From Terebella lapidaria (lineage: Eukaryota; Annelida; Polychaeta; Terebellida; Terebellidae), in contig OX424555.1 of NCBI GenBank assembly GCA_949152475.1, forward strand, positions 12,046,868 through 12,110,867: 64,000 nucleotides of DNA. Reading direction: 5' to 3'. A program made the translations under genes and the position numbers. Of the stretch, positions 10,311-23,839 are shown piece after piece. The notes under the pieces were generated by a model. It did not search any database. It was given only the letters and a program-made list of their open reading frames with translations, and was not told the DNA's origin. The stretch's first letter is position 1; the number at the start of each line of letters is the position of its first letter.

Positions 10311-13300
10311 CATTTCTGCTGAGATGCCTTAATGAGTGGTCGTAAAGCTATCGAAAAACGGTAAAGTTATGTCAGAAACACAAAACTGCTCGTCTCCTAT
10401 GACTTCTCGTCATTGGAGACGAGAATTATGTCACGTTTCTGGCGACTCCTGTGTCAGTAAAGCTAATTAGCCCGTAATGTGTTTTGAAGCTAAGATACAG
10501 GCACACAACCCATGCATTCAAGACATATAGTGCAAGTTGCTCTTATCACTGCCGATTTTTAAACATTTTGAAACCACTGGAGACGTTGCTTTAACCAGAC
10601 AACTCCTGAACAATAGCAATGCGCAATGTGGGTGATAAAATAACTCCACGATATTCTGTAAATATAAAGGGTTTATTGCTAATATTACACATGCAATTGA
10701 GGCATGCAGCCTCATGAAACAGACAGAATTAGGATAAAACCAGTACAATGACAGGATAAAACTGGTAAAGTACATAGCACATTTGAAGATCGCAATTAAA
10801 ATGTTCACTTCTGCATATCTTATATAAACACTTTTGAATAATGATCTGGTGTTATTAACAAATGTTGCCGAAACACTGTCACCGTTTGGTAATACTGACA
10901 GTGATTCAATATATCGAATACATGCATAATACAAAATTTCCTATATAATTTCTCAGATAGTTACTCAAATATTTCGTATGATACCTGATTGTGACTTATT
11001 TAGTTGAAATCAATTCTTGTCCATCATGGAAACTTCAAATACATCGGGTCTGTCAGAAATATGTTGCAAATATTATGCAGAATTCGATGACAATTACTAA
11101 GAAAATCCTGGGTAATCATGTATGAAAACACTGTATAAAGAATGACTGGCTTTGCAGACATTACTGGTTGCTATAGCCTAGTATCCAAACAAATATCAAT
11201 GACGTCATGAGACTGTGTGCATGGTGTGTACAGTTCACCAGCAACACCATGAAACACAGGCCGTTTTGAGGGGCTAATCAGATTGAGAGATTGATTGATT
11301 TTGATTCTTGGTTGTGCTCAATTATTTCAGGCAAAAAACACATATTTTCGAACCATTTTACGTGCGAATTGTCAATCTATAGCCAAAATAAAGATACTGC
11401 AAAAAAAAAATGCATTCAGTCAATTTTTATATGGTTCCAGCTTCAATATATACATACTCTGTACAAAAATATCATTTGAGTTGCTTATACTGCCAAAAAA
11501 ATACAACTAAACTACAAAGTACAACTTGCATTATGTCCGTTGCAATTGCATGTCTTTTGATTAGATGACCATCATTATTTTTTCCCTGTTCATGGTGAAC
11601 ACTGAAGGAACCAGCGATTGAATACATGTAATGGTACACAACACAACAATCAATATACATGTACAGTCAATAATAAGGACAGATATGCATAGTTTGGATA
11701 CTCTTTGATAAAAGGTTGCATAAACGACATTCATTATACTGTAACAATTGGTAACAGTGAAACATACTGTTATATGTTTTATATAAAAAAAATTATTTGG
11801 TATTAATGAATACTCTGAGGTGTTTAATCAATATCAGTTGCCATAGTTTCTCATCAAAGTTGCCAATGACCACATGGATGTATCCCCCTGATACCCCATA
11901 ATCCCTGTTGCCTAAAATTTGTTAATACAGACAAAATATCATTACTGTCCAGTAATAAATGTTCCAGACCTTAACTATTTTCAGTGCATGCAGTTATAGT
12001 CTTAACAAAAAACACATACTGATATCTTATCATTTCTTACCAATGCATGTTAAGTCCAGAAAAGCTTCTTGTAAGATTGGATTTTTATTGCATGCAGTAA
12101 TAGTCTTAACAAATAACACAAACCGATACCTTACAATTTCTTACCAAAACATGTTACCCGGTAAGTCCATCAAAGCTTCTTGCAAGATTGGATTTTCATC
12201 GCATGCATTAATGGTCTTGACAAATAACACAAATCGATATCTTATCATTTCTTACCAATACATGTAAATTCCAGAAAAGCTTGTTGAAAGATTGGAATAT
12301 AAATCCTAGTTGAATCAACCAGAACCCCCAACGTTACTGATGATTTCATTGTCAACCTTTGCTAATAATGAATATATTGTAATTGTGATAATAAATAAAT
12401 ACCGGTAATATAATGACGGCCATGAAATCTCTCCTGGACAGAAAATTTGCCTGGTTTAATCAGATATTAAATGTTTCTCATCTTCATTTAATACCCGGTA
12501 ACTGTTTTTATTGTGGACAATAAATACTATTATCATATGCCAGAATGACAGTTGATGCAAATAGCGTAGTTAATGCTACTATACAGTCATTTAAATTACT
12601 GGCAACAAACTTAGACCTGAAAATATACCATTTTTATGTATTTTGTTTTTCAATAGCTGTGCCTATTCTTCCAATAACAAACTTTTGCCCGGCGGGCTGT
12701 AAATTCCACACTTGCCCGGGCAGCTCCCAGTTCAAGAAAACGTCATTATTTTGAAGGGTAAACAAAAGCACATGGTCGCTCTCCTGGCCCAATTCCGTTA
12801 TGTAATGACGTTTTTGACGCCAATTTACGTTTTACGCTGATGCTCTTGGAACTCTGAAATGGCCTGTTAATCGAATAAATGTGCTAATAAAAGCTGTATT
12901 TCTTGCTTATTTCTTTCTAATCGGATATGATTCGGTCATTTGAAACATACTAAAATGTCCCCGACATCACATGAATCTATTTTTCTATACACATTTACTT
13001 ATTAATATTTATTCAATCCGGACCCTATCTGGGAATTGCTTAACATGCATGTTCGCTATTACAGCAGATCCACACCTAAAGTGCTCACGAGGCATCTAGT
13101 CAGAAGGACTAATTTCACAAAATATGTTGACTGTTGGCCATTTTTGTTGCAACCAAAACAGTTTTACAATAATATGCATTTAAACAAAAACATGATCAAA
13201 ATTGGATGGGAAATGTGGCCTGTAGAGGCCTCACAAGAAAGTGTCTGTGGCGGCGCATGACAATGGTAATCCATAGTATCTGCCAAACTTTGTTAGGGGA

Positions 13301-13988
13301 TACAAATACTGTACATACTATAATATCACATTATTTCCAACAAATTATAACAAATTTTTCATTAATATTATAACGAAGTGAGAGGTGACTGGAATAAAAC
13401 AAATAAAATGTGAAACACAACAGACTAGGCATAACAAATCAACAAATTTTCTGCAGTTTTTCATCTTGTCAGTAGGATAAAATCGATAAATGCATAATTG
13501 ATAGGCCAAAGTAGAAAACACGACACCCATATTTCTCAGTCAATGCTGATACACATAATTCATCGAAAGTTAGAATAGCTTGCAATGGCAGTAGAAGCAC
13601 TAAAACCAGTCCAATATAGAGAACTATCAATTCAACCTTGTACACTCTGCAACAATTAGGTACCGGTATGTCAAAAAAATCACTGAATAATAACAGTAAA
13701 ATCTTCACCACAAAGAAACTTGGACACAAAGAATGACATCAGCTTCGCATAAAACCAACATCAAGGATAAAACAATGTCAATAATGTATAATGTTTCCCA
13801 AAATTAATGGAATGTTCCTGTCCACAAACAAAAAAGTATGGATATATTTTGAGTGGGCATTCCTCTGAGAGAACGTATTAAAAGCTGTCTAAAACCCGGC
13901 ACCATGAATTCTACCACACTATCTATCCATGGAAAGTCCTCCACCCGTCACTAATCACTACTGTGTAAGGCTGTGGCATGCAAGGAGA
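10311..13988. other. Gene-free spacer downstream of MOV10
   Basis: No coding gene is supported. It holds a short hairpin at about 10389-10425 (CTCGTCTCC and GGAGACGAG arms), a threefold 105-111 bp repeat at 11988-12305, and otherwise AT-rich unique sequence. Reading frames here are short and show no domain. Confidence 0.6.
11988..12305 (+). repeat. Three-copy tandem repeat of 105-111 bp
   Basis: Three successive units start with 'catgcagttatagtcttaac' (11988), 'catgcagtaatagtcttaac' (12092) and 'catgcattaatggtcttgac' (12203). They share 'cttaccaa..catgt' and 'aagcttcttgtaagattgga'. This repeat produces a 102-codon open frame across the copies, which I do not regard as a gene. Confidence 0.8.
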
Positions 13989-16900
13989 TCACTTCTCAGC
14001 TCTCCACTCCGGCTCTAGCTCATGTGTGACTTCACTGATCTCTATGGGACCCACAGGCTCTGCAATGGTAAAGTTACATCAGTCATGAAACAAGCACGAA
14101 GCTTCGGAACAGCAAACAAATCTTCAGTATTGTTTAGATATCACTGGAATAAAACTGTTACCATCCTCTGTAATGTCCATGGACTCCAGCTTCTGGATGA
14201 GCTCCTTCAGTTCATCCTCTGTATCATTGTAGTCACATCCAGTGTAAGCCTTGTTGGTCATACAGTACTCAAGAAGGCTGGAATGTTTAATAGAGTGTAT
14301 TAACACATAATTGGATTAATATACCACAAGATACAAAGTTATTTTTGACACATGCGCATGAAAAATACTAACCCATTCCAGTGGCGATCCTTGGAGAGGA
14401 CGAATGGGTTTCCAATGACAACCAGCAGAGATTTGGCTCGGGTTATTGCAACATTGAACCTCTGGAACGAGAATGGATGCATGTCTGCATCAGTGTCCTA
14501 AAATTGAACCTTCCTAAAGACCCGCATTCACGGAAACCAATTCATGTACCATGTGTATCTGCTTATCGTGAATACAACCACTGGCCGCTCCTTCCAGCCC
14601 TGATTCAGAAATCGATCTATTGTTACCTTGGGGTTTTTGAGGAAGCCGAGGTTGAACTTGAGGTCCTCGGAGAGATAGTCAGGATTACTGCGGACTGTGG
14701 AGACGATGATGACTTTGTACTCCTGACCCTGGAACTCCTCCACCGCCCCAACCTTGATCCCGGTCAGCTTCTTCTTCTGCAGCAGCTTGCGGATCTTCTC
14801 CACCTGCACCAAGAGATATACAGTCAGCTTACAGCATGTCACTGATGGTATCTCTACTAGGTTACCAGTTTGGTCCCAGTTGACCAGATTCAGCAATGTG
14901 AACAGAAAACTTACAAAGAATGTCATAAATGGCCATGTATTACATTAGTCTCCACATTCTCGATGTGCAAAACTCTGCATGTAGTTTCGCTCTATGAAAT
15001 TCCCTAGCTAGAAGACCTGTTTCCTGTATGGTGAGATGATTCCAATGTCGGCCTCTTTGACGGTCTTGGCCTTGATTTGCAGCAGGATCTCCACGTATTC
15101 AAGCACGACTACCGACTCCTGCGGGTTGAAGAAGGACGGACTTCGCTCCTCTCGGCTGTCCTCGCCACAGATCCCGTGGAAGATGAGGGGGAAGTTTTTC
15201 TTGGGCAGGTGTTGCCACTGACAGAGACACTCCCGCACCAGTTGGTCGGCATGCACCTCCAACTCGTTATCATAGAAGTACTCGTTCGGCAGGTGGAGGA
15301 TCGCAGGGTGAGATCGGTAGTTTCGCACGAGCTTCGTGATGATACGGTTGTCATAAACATCGGTTGTTTTCAAGACGTCTTTCTTGCGACCATAAACACC
15401 AACTTTGGTGATGTATCGCTCAAGCAGAGACAGGCCTTGAAAATTTCATTGGTTCATCATTCAGAATAAGAAATCTCTTCCTTAAAACCTGGATATTTGC
15501 TCAACATATTTAATTTGAATTTCAAACATAATTTTTTGTCATGAGAGCATATTTAATGAGACACCTCATTCTACATGTATGCGGACACGACATAACATGG
15601 CCAAAACCATAGTATCTTCGACTTATCAGCAGGAGATACAATGAACTTTTTTCTTGAAATTACTAATAGGAGTAACCACTTAAGCCTGATAAGTCATATC
15701 CTCAAAAGCAAATATTGTCATGTACCTAGCCCATGTTTGATGGCGTAGGGGGATCGGATAATTGGGCCGAGCTGTCGAGGGTCTCCTGTCAAGACCACCT
15801 GGCCTCCAAACTTGTTGTTGATGTCAATCTCCAGGACATTGCCAAGGGCAACGGCTGTCTCAGGCTCCACAGCCTGGCCTGCCTCATCCACAAACACATG
15901 ACTGAAATGGCCTGGTGGAAAGTTAGCCGACGCTATCCTGAAATATTAACCAAACAAAGATTCTGTAACCAGAAAGCATGTTCTTTTATTATTCTACACA
16001 CAACATAATATAGCAGTAGGAATGAGAAAAAAATAGCAAACAGTATTGTGTGTACACAGACCTGCCAGCAGTGATCAGAGTACAAACTATCACACGGTAC
16101 TTCTGTAGATCAGCCTTCTTCGGATAGTAAAAGTCCCGGGTCTTCTTGTCATAATTGCAGCAGGGCTAGAAGGTTACAAATCACTTTTATGGCTTAATGT
16201 TTCAGTTTAACTTTTCATGATATTTACTACATGTTACTGGGCATATATCAGCTAACATTATTCTTTGCTGCAATATGTACCATGTAGACGTCACTGTGCA
16301 AGTCTTTGATCAGCTATGACCTGTGTTTATTACCCTGATTTTCTCTGGAATGGTCGAGTATACACGGGAGACCGCATTGAGTCGAAAAATCTCGCCCTTG
16401 TCCAAGTGATCTAGCAACCTTTCCGTCAACAGGTCCACCGCGCTGTTAGATGGCGCACACGCCAGCACGCACGACCGTGGAATATTGCGGATAATCTACA
16501 ATGAAATGGAAGATTTATCCTGTTTTGGCTTTTTTTTGGAATAAATCATCATTTCATGTGGCAAAGCTTGCAAGTAGCTTGTCTCAATAGCTAGCTAAAT
16601 CTAGCCCAAGGTCATTCCTTTTGATCAAGTTGCAAAGATTGCGAGTAAGCTCTCCCACAAGTTAGTAACTACCATGTATCTGTATTCTGTAATGTACATT
16701 ATATCTGTATGGTTTGTTTTTGAGAATCAGCGAGTGAAAACCATATATTTATTCCTCACAATGTACATGTATGCGGGGAAGTTATGATACCTGTTTGATA
16801 GCCTCTACGATGGTGACAGTTTTGCCGGTGCCAGGTGGCCCAAAGATCACGTATGGTGCAGGACGCGACGTGCCACACAGTATGTGCTTCACTGCCGCCA

Positions 16901-19900
16901 ACTGCTCCGGATTACTCTCCAATTTAGCGTTGTACAATCTGACAAGTGGAGCTCAAACTTTCCATTATTTAAGAAAAACATGTAACAGAAGTGATGTATT
17001 TTCAAGCAAAATATAGATCTCAAAGTCCAGATCTCGAGTCAATCATATATTCAGATCAATGTGATAAGCTTGCATACTGGGAATGGGATACAATGTAGCA
17101 TGACACAATGTCAAACACTGATGACCAAGTACCTGAGTGGTTGAGTGAGGGGAAGCATGACTCCCTCCTTACAGATGCTCTCAGATGTAGGGAACAGTAG
17201 GGGATGGAGACTGTTCTCCTCTGTCAGGTTCACGGCTCTGTGCTGGACGCGGAGTGGCAGGCGACCAAACGTAAACCTCACGTTATACTTCATCCCATCA
17301 ACGTGCTGTCTCATGAAACTGAAAGTGTAAACTTCCCAACTATAGGCAAACTACTCACCTCATCGAGAGTGACATCACAAGTGCTTTGAACTCCTTAACA
17401 TATACATGTAGAATGCATATGTGCGAATATGTACGTGGTCAAATCTTCCATGCACTTGATACATTGGTCAATATCCATTACCCACTGATGTAAAGAGCTA
17501 GCAGAGTACTGACCTCTCACCAAACCCCAAGTTCACTGAATTCAGCTCTATTCCATGTACATATCCCTTGTATTCTTTGTCACTGCTGCCATCGATATGA
17601 GTGATGAACAGGTGGTCACCCTTCAGCACTGAGGGTCTGTTCTCTGACAGGCCTGGTACCTATATACACACACCAGATCATACATGTAACACGCTCACAA
17701 ATAATCATGTTATAATACCTAGAAGACAGCATATTCATTCAAATACATATACTTATACTCAGCATGCAAATGCAAGGGTTTCATGTGACAGCAGTTTTCA
17801 TTAAAGGGGTTCATTGTCATGTTCATAGTGCTTTTGAAGTGGATGCCTATTGAAGAAGATTTTATCTGAGACTACCCTCATGAAATGATAATCACAAATC
17901 AAAATATCATGTGAAACACAAATCAAATCGGAAAGTATTTGTTTATTAAATGTTTGAATCATGCCCACACTCACCCTAAGAGACAGCAGTCTGTGGTTTG
18001 TGCTACATTTCTCCAGCTTGGCCCCTTCAATGTCATACTTTCGGATATCGACCTCCATCTGGAGTTCCTCAATGTACAGTAGAGTGTGGAACTTGTCCAT
18101 GTGTGTTCCTGGAGTTAGCTCAGCTTTCAGCCGCATGCTGCCAGTACAGTAGAATATCGGGAGTCAGTAAGAGATGAATTCTTACAAAGAGCTGGATATC
18201 ATATATATATGTAAGTACTAATCATTTAGTACCCATAGAAGTCCATAATTTAATTTTATAAAATACATGTGAATGAATCCTAGTTTCTACTATAAACTGT
18301 GGACTGACAGGTTATATTTCATGGGAATATTTGGTGAACACACAATCGACACATCAACCGAAATACCATAGATCCTGGATGCGTTTGCCGACAGGCTCGG
18401 GCGTGAAATCTGTGATCTCCAGCCCGCGGTTCATTATAGAGCGAAGGGAGTCAGGCACCGGGAACTTGTCAAGTTTCTCCTCATACTCCAGCTGATTCTT
18501 GTTGTCCAGGCTAGAAGACAAGGTTCACAGCAGGTAAGGCACATTAAATACTGATCAACACACAGGGTTATCATTAAATTTTGCACTGAAGTATAATGTT
18601 GTTCCAATCATCAATCATAGTCGATCATAATGCATTACAACTACTTCAAGCAAACTGGCCGATGTGTTACCTGGGTGGCAGCAGACCTTCCACCACTTCC
18701 CTTTCATAGCTGCGGGCGTTGACACGCGGAGGACGTTTATATGGTGTGGTAGGCATCAGCTCCGCCACGAGCGCATTAACACACCTCGCCCGCAGGTACC
18801 GCACAATCCTCGTCTGTGAGTCAGTGTTGGACTCTCTCGATAGGAAGAATGCCAACGGAACGGTGTACGTCCCCATGTGCTTGGCATGTACCTCCACGGT
18901 CACTTCATAGCTGTCCTCTGTCAACAAACGAACACACGTCTTATATGATTATCTGTTCAAAATCTCATGACATTCATTATGAGCACAACACACGTGTTCA
19001 TGATGAGTACATACTCGGTTCAATTATGCATGATGCACTGGTTTTTCTGACTTTCAATCCATCCTTGAGGCGGAAGACTCTAACCCTCTTCAGCATATCA
19101 GTGGCATGAAGTGTGAGAAGCTCATTTGCACTGTCGTTGTGTATCGTCAGGGTAACTGTTTTTTGCTGGTTCGGTTCAAAGTCGAAGCAGATTCGCCCAC
19201 TCTTGTCACAGTCGGCTTCACAACAGATTTTCACACCATCCTTGTCAGAGACTAAATAGTCCCTGATTCCAAAAACAGAAAAGATTAAATCAATCAACAT
19301 GATCAAAAATTAGTGTTATTATTCATGTTATTGATTTATTTGAAAACATGAAAAGTATTACAGCAAAGAGTGAACAATGATACTATTGCACACCACTGGC
19401 TAGAATACAATAAATTGAAAACTTCAAAGGTACATTACTAGTAAATCTTACCGGTGTTTGGTGAGCAATGCGAAGAGATGGATACGTCTATGTTTTCTGC
19501 CACCGAGATGATTATTCATCTGTTTCGCAGTTGGTGTTCTAACCTCACAGACGTTGCAACAGAAAAACCCCTCCTCAAACCGGACAATTGGAGGGAGACT
19601 TGAGACATCAGTTATTTTCTCAGGGCCTCTATGTAGATTTTGATCAACTGTTATTCTTCTCTTCCTGTCGCTGCCTTGCCTGGCGCCAGGTTGCCCATCA
19701 CGAGGCGACACGGTCTTTTGTCTGTCCTGAGCTGATGTCCCTGGAGCTGCTTTCCTTGCTTTTCTAGGACGTTCTCTGAGATAGTCTATCTTATCGTCAA
19801 ACTTTTGGACCTTCCCAGAACGAACCAAAGCATATATCACATCTCTGAATGGTGGCAGATGGCCACCACCTGTTATGCTCTGGACGAAATGTTCTGAATA

Positions 19901-20017
19901 CAATGATCGCAGTTCAGGTTTGGACTTTGTGCGTTCTTCATTCCTAGTCTTCAGAAAAGATATGAAATCTTGTCCAGCTATCAGCTTCTCTCTCCAAGTG
20001 AACCGTTTAGCGGCCAT
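13989..20017 (-). CDS. MOV10: MOV10-type RNA helicase, 16 exons, 1065 aa
   Basis: Superfamily 1 (Upf1-like) RNA helicase. MOV10 proteins unwind RNA 5' to 3' and act in RNA decay, small-RNA silencing and control of retroelements and viruses. Exons, 5' to 3': 20017-19452, 19262-19015, 18917-18671, 18510-18367, 18137-17975, 17659-17514, 17318-17133, 16938-16791, 16495-16334, 16165-16062, 15937-15726, 15435-15017, 14803-14627, 14461-14373, 14277-14162, 14059-13989. All junctions are GT-AG and keep one frame. Visible motifs: GPPGTGKT at residues 600-607 (Walker A), DEAG at 722-725 (Walker B), [26 protein letters not shown] and [10 protein letters not shown]. It aligns nearly end to end with vertebrate MOV10, including the C-terminal LEPEW. 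An added N-terminal C-x2-C-x12-H-x5-H zinc finger (C154, C157, H170, H176) is odd. The start is the first ATG matching the family; an in-frame upstream codon at 20062 is less likely. Human MOV10 is about 1003 aa. Confidence 0.95.
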
Positions 20018-20728
20018 TCTATCCTGTATGTGATGGAAATAGTCTATAATGATTATTTGCACTTGATATCCTCATGTCTCGATGTCCCGTGTGATTTTTG
20101 ACAGTTATGAAACCACAAAGCAGCTCAGTAAACATTCTACTACTGCAGGTATTGTGTCAACATATACAGTGTGTAAAATAAATTCATGCACATGTATATG
20201 AATACAGGAATATAGGTCTCATGATCACCATGATCACTGACACATTTTCAACACAACAAAACAGCAAAGAAGATACCATACGAATTCTCTTAGAAACTGA
20301 ATATTCTCAAATAAATTAGCCAAAGGGCTAAGATAGGTTAAGGTCATCATAGGCCAAAATCAAGGTCACCAAACAAAGCGCCATATACATATATGATGTC
20401 ACATTAGAGAGTGCCAATATCTAAGCTCTAGCTTCAGCTCCAACTATGAAGGAAAATAGTGGCGACATTTTTTTTCCATAGAAATGGCCCAAAATGGATA
20501 GTACGGTAATAGTACGGTAATATAAGTGTTTGACATTTTTTTGAGTCAAACACTCAAAATGGTTGCCACACTGAGAACAAGGACAACAAAACTTGTGCAT
20601 GTCACGAAGGTACATAAGAAGAATCTTTTTAACATGTTTAAAGGAAAATCTCAAAACTGATCAGACAGTTTTCGAGAAAATGGTCGCCAAATTTCAAAAT
20701 CAAGCTTTTCTCAATGAAAACAGCTGCC

Positions 20729-20764
<36 letters not shown>

Positions 20765-21023
20765 TCTTCCTTCTTGAATGATTTTATGGTATCTTTTCCG
20801 AAGTTTTCAGGAAAATTGGATCGTAAACTTTAAAAATAAACATAGGCCCAAGGGACCTGTAGCTCACCGGCTAGCCAATAGGTGATTGGATCAATGGTCT
20901 CGCTACCTAAAACCCCGGACACTGAATGTCACCAGTCACCCAAATCTCAGTAATGAATGCATTATGTCCAACGTCCAGCTTTGAATACTGGTAATTATCT
21001 CATTCGTTATATATGCTTGTAAA
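20018..21023. other. Spacer upstream of MOV10 with decayed element
   Basis: This should contain the MOV10 promoter, but no core promoter motif stands out. From about 20315 a decayed satellite-element head ('aattagccaaagggctaag') runs into a tail-like region ending near 20910 ('ccaataggtgattggatc'), with a run of about 28 A at 20733-20760. No gene is seen. Confidence 0.5.
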
Positions 21024-22600
21024 ATTAAGCCCAAGGGCTAAGGAAGGTTACCAGACAATATAAGTTCTAGATCTTAGCCAATTCGTTAAGGGACCTTGAA
21101 AGTATGGTCAAAGATCAAATTCAAAGTTGCAAGAATAATCATCATATATCATTTCTTACATGTTTACAATTGATTCCTAAGCTGTAAAATAGATTATAAT
21201 AAGCGAGATATTAGCCATTTTGTAATCTGAACTTGAAAACGAGGTCAAAGTTCAAATTCAATGTCACGAGAATATTTTCCACACGGCATTTCTCATATGT
21301 CCACAATTATTTGCTAAACTGTAAAGTAGATAATAGGAGAGATATTAGCTTTGGTGTTGAAAATGAGGTCAGAGGTCAAATTCAAAGTCATGAGAATATT
21401 CATCATGTATCATTTTCTGTCAGACCACAATTGATTCCTAAGCAGCAAAGTCTATAATAAGCCAGATATTACACATTTTGTGCTCTGACCTTGAAAATGA
21501 GGTCAAAGGTCAACTTCAAGTACAAGAATATTCAGAATATATCATTTCCTATGTGTCCACAATTGATTCCCAAGCTGTCAAGTCGATAATAAGTGGGATA
21601 TGGGCCATTTTGTGCTCTGACCTTGGAAATGAGGTCAAAGGTCATATTCAAGGTCACGAGAATATTCAGCATACATTGTATATAATTTCTTATATGTCCA
21701 CAATTGATTCCTAAGCTGTAAAGTTGATAATAAGCGAGATATTAGCCATTTTGTGCTCTGACATTGAAAACGAGGTCAAAGGTCAAATTCAAGGCCACGA
21801 CAATATTCAGCATATATCATTTCCTATATGTTCATAATTGATTCCTAAGATGTAAAGTCGATAATAAGCGAGATATTAGCCATTTTGTGCACTGACCTTG
21901 GAAACGAGGACAAAGGTCAAATTCAAGGTCACGAGAATATTCAGCATATATCATTTCCTACATGTCCACAATTAATTCCTGAGATGTAATGTCAATAATA
22001 AGCGAGATATTGGCCATTTTGTGCACTGACCTTGAAAACGAGGTCAAAGGTCAAATTCAAGGTCGTGAGAATATTCAGCATATATCATTTCCTATATGTT
22101 CACAATTGATTCTTAGTCTCTAATCGCAATATTAAGTGAGATATTAGCAATAACATGTCCCATTATAAAGCAAAGGAGAATTTAACATGGGAAAGTCCTG
22201 TTTGGGCCAAGTTTGGGCCAAAATGGCCCACTCTGAGCGATTCAAGTGCACCGAAACTGATACACATCACAGGAGTACATATGAGGAGTTTTATGTATCA
22301 AAAAGAAAAAAAAAGTTACTGAACAGATTTTGGGAAAATGGCCACCGAAGTCCAAAATCAGGCATTTTTCGTCGAAAACGGCTGCCATTTTGAAAAAAAA
22401 TGTGGAAAAAAAAAGAAAAATTCAAATCAAAAAACTAAAAAATACCTCCTTCTTGAATTATTTTTAAGCATTTTCGTGCAAAATTTCAGAAAAATTTGTT
22501 CGTAAACAAAAACGATAAAAATGTGGACGACGACGGACGAAGGACGACAGACACAACATCATGCTAATAGGTTATCGGACCATAGGTCCGGTAACCTGAA
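21024..22600 (+). mobile_element. Intact satellite-bearing element, best copy
   Basis: The clearest copy of the family. Head palindrome 'ttaagcccaagggctaa' at 21025-21041, then 'ggaaggttacc'; about eight 133-bp satellite copies to 22120; tail domain from 'gtctctaatcgcaatatt' through 'gggccaagtttgggcc' and 'gacgacggacgaaggacgac'; terminal hairpin at 22569-22597 (AGGTTATCGGACC, ATA loop, GGTCCGGTAACCT). It encodes no protein, so it would need enzymes supplied from elsewhere. It stands alone in the MOV10-Artemis spacer, which makes it the best copy for defining the ends. Confidence 0.72.
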
Positions 22601-22875
22601 AAGTTACTGAACAGATTTTGAGAAAATGACCGTCAAACACCAAAATTGGCCATTTTTCTTTAAAAATGGTGCCATTTTGAAAAAAATGTGAAAATATAAA
22701 AAACTGAAAAATACATCACTCTCGAAATATTTTTAGGCATTTTTGTGCAAAATTTCAGAAAGATTTGATTAACTTTAAAGATAGAAATGTAGACAGACGG
22801 CGACAGACCACGACCACGGACGACGACGGATGCAATGCCATGGCAATAGGTTATCGGACCGGTAACCTAAAAAGG
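22601..22875 (+). mobile_element. Truncated second tail of the same element family
   Basis: A second tail domain ('gttactgaacagattttgag' to 'aataggttatcggaccggtaacct') directly follows the hairpin of the intact copy. Its hairpin has lost the loop and part of one arm, and neither satellite nor head is present. It resembles the tail variant at 3100-3387 more than that of its neighbour. Confidence 0.6.
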
Positions 22876-23839
22876 TTCAGTAACCTAAAAATGAAATAAT
22901 ACCTCCTTCTCCAATTATTTTTAGGTATTTTCTCTCAGATTTTCAAGAAGATTCAAAAGTAAGCTTCGAAATAAAAACAATTCATGAAATACTAGTAGGT
23001 CCTGGTACCCTAATAAAGTAAGATTTAGATAGTTTTCATGAATTTTATGAAAAAAATATGGTTTTATTAATTTAGATCTAGATATGTATCTAGTATAGTC
23101 GATGTTGCTCCCTCTTGAACATGTCTATATAGGGGTATCAGTTAGGAGTTTGCAATGTCAGCTAGATCTAGTATACCATCCATTATTTGCAGCTTGAGTT
23201 ATTCATAAATTCCTACAATAGGCCTATCATAACTCAAACTGTCATAACAATATTAGAGAGGCTGCTTTTATTTATGCCTCCATATCATATGTCAGCTGTA
23301 TGTTTCCTTATAAAAAGGCTTACCAAATTAAATTTTTTCTTCAATCATGTGTTCTAATCCTATGATCTAATATGCTGGATTAGGATCCTACACGTGTCAT
23401 GTGCTCCGAGAACAACAATTCACGAACCTTGTCCTGGCTGGAAAGTGAAGTGATCACAATTCTAAATCACAAAATGGCTGTTCTTGGCCTCAGATTATGT
23501 CACCCATCGAACAAAACGTAGGCGTTTGTGTGAGCTGCGAAGCAGGTATGAATAAATCTACATTTATCAACGAATCAATACGGATTGCTCAACAGTTCAA
23601 GCTCCAACGCGCGGAACTGACAACGTGCGACTGAAAACATGGGGAATTCCAAACCTGCCATTTCAGGAATTTTTTCCGGGCAGTTTCCGCTGACCCATTT
23701 TCTTGTAGCCAATCAGAAGGATGCTTTTGAAAGCGGACTGCCTTCTGGGATCGTAATGGCTGCGCCCATGAAATTTGTTCTTATTTTGCGTATTTTAACT
23801 AAATCTTGGGAAATGGACGCTTAAATCAAAGCAAGAATC
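22876..23839 (+). promoter_or_regulatory. 5' flank of the Artemis gene
   Basis: Unique sequence becoming less AT-rich toward the gene. A 48-bp block at 23444-23491 containing CACAAAATGGCTG recurs with two mismatches at 24059-24106 in intron 1; AAAATGGC resembles a YY1-type promoter word. A 61-codon open frame with a true ATG (23639-23824) ends 15 bases before the Artemis start, so it would be an upstream ORF if transcribed. No TATA box is evident. Confidence 0.4.

Noticed and set aside
20015..20062. Upstream in-frame start for MOV10 at 20062
   Set aside because: That codon is ATG, but the 15 extra residues are not like the family. The ATG at 20017 begins the [12 protein letters not shown] segment that aligns with vertebrate MOV10.
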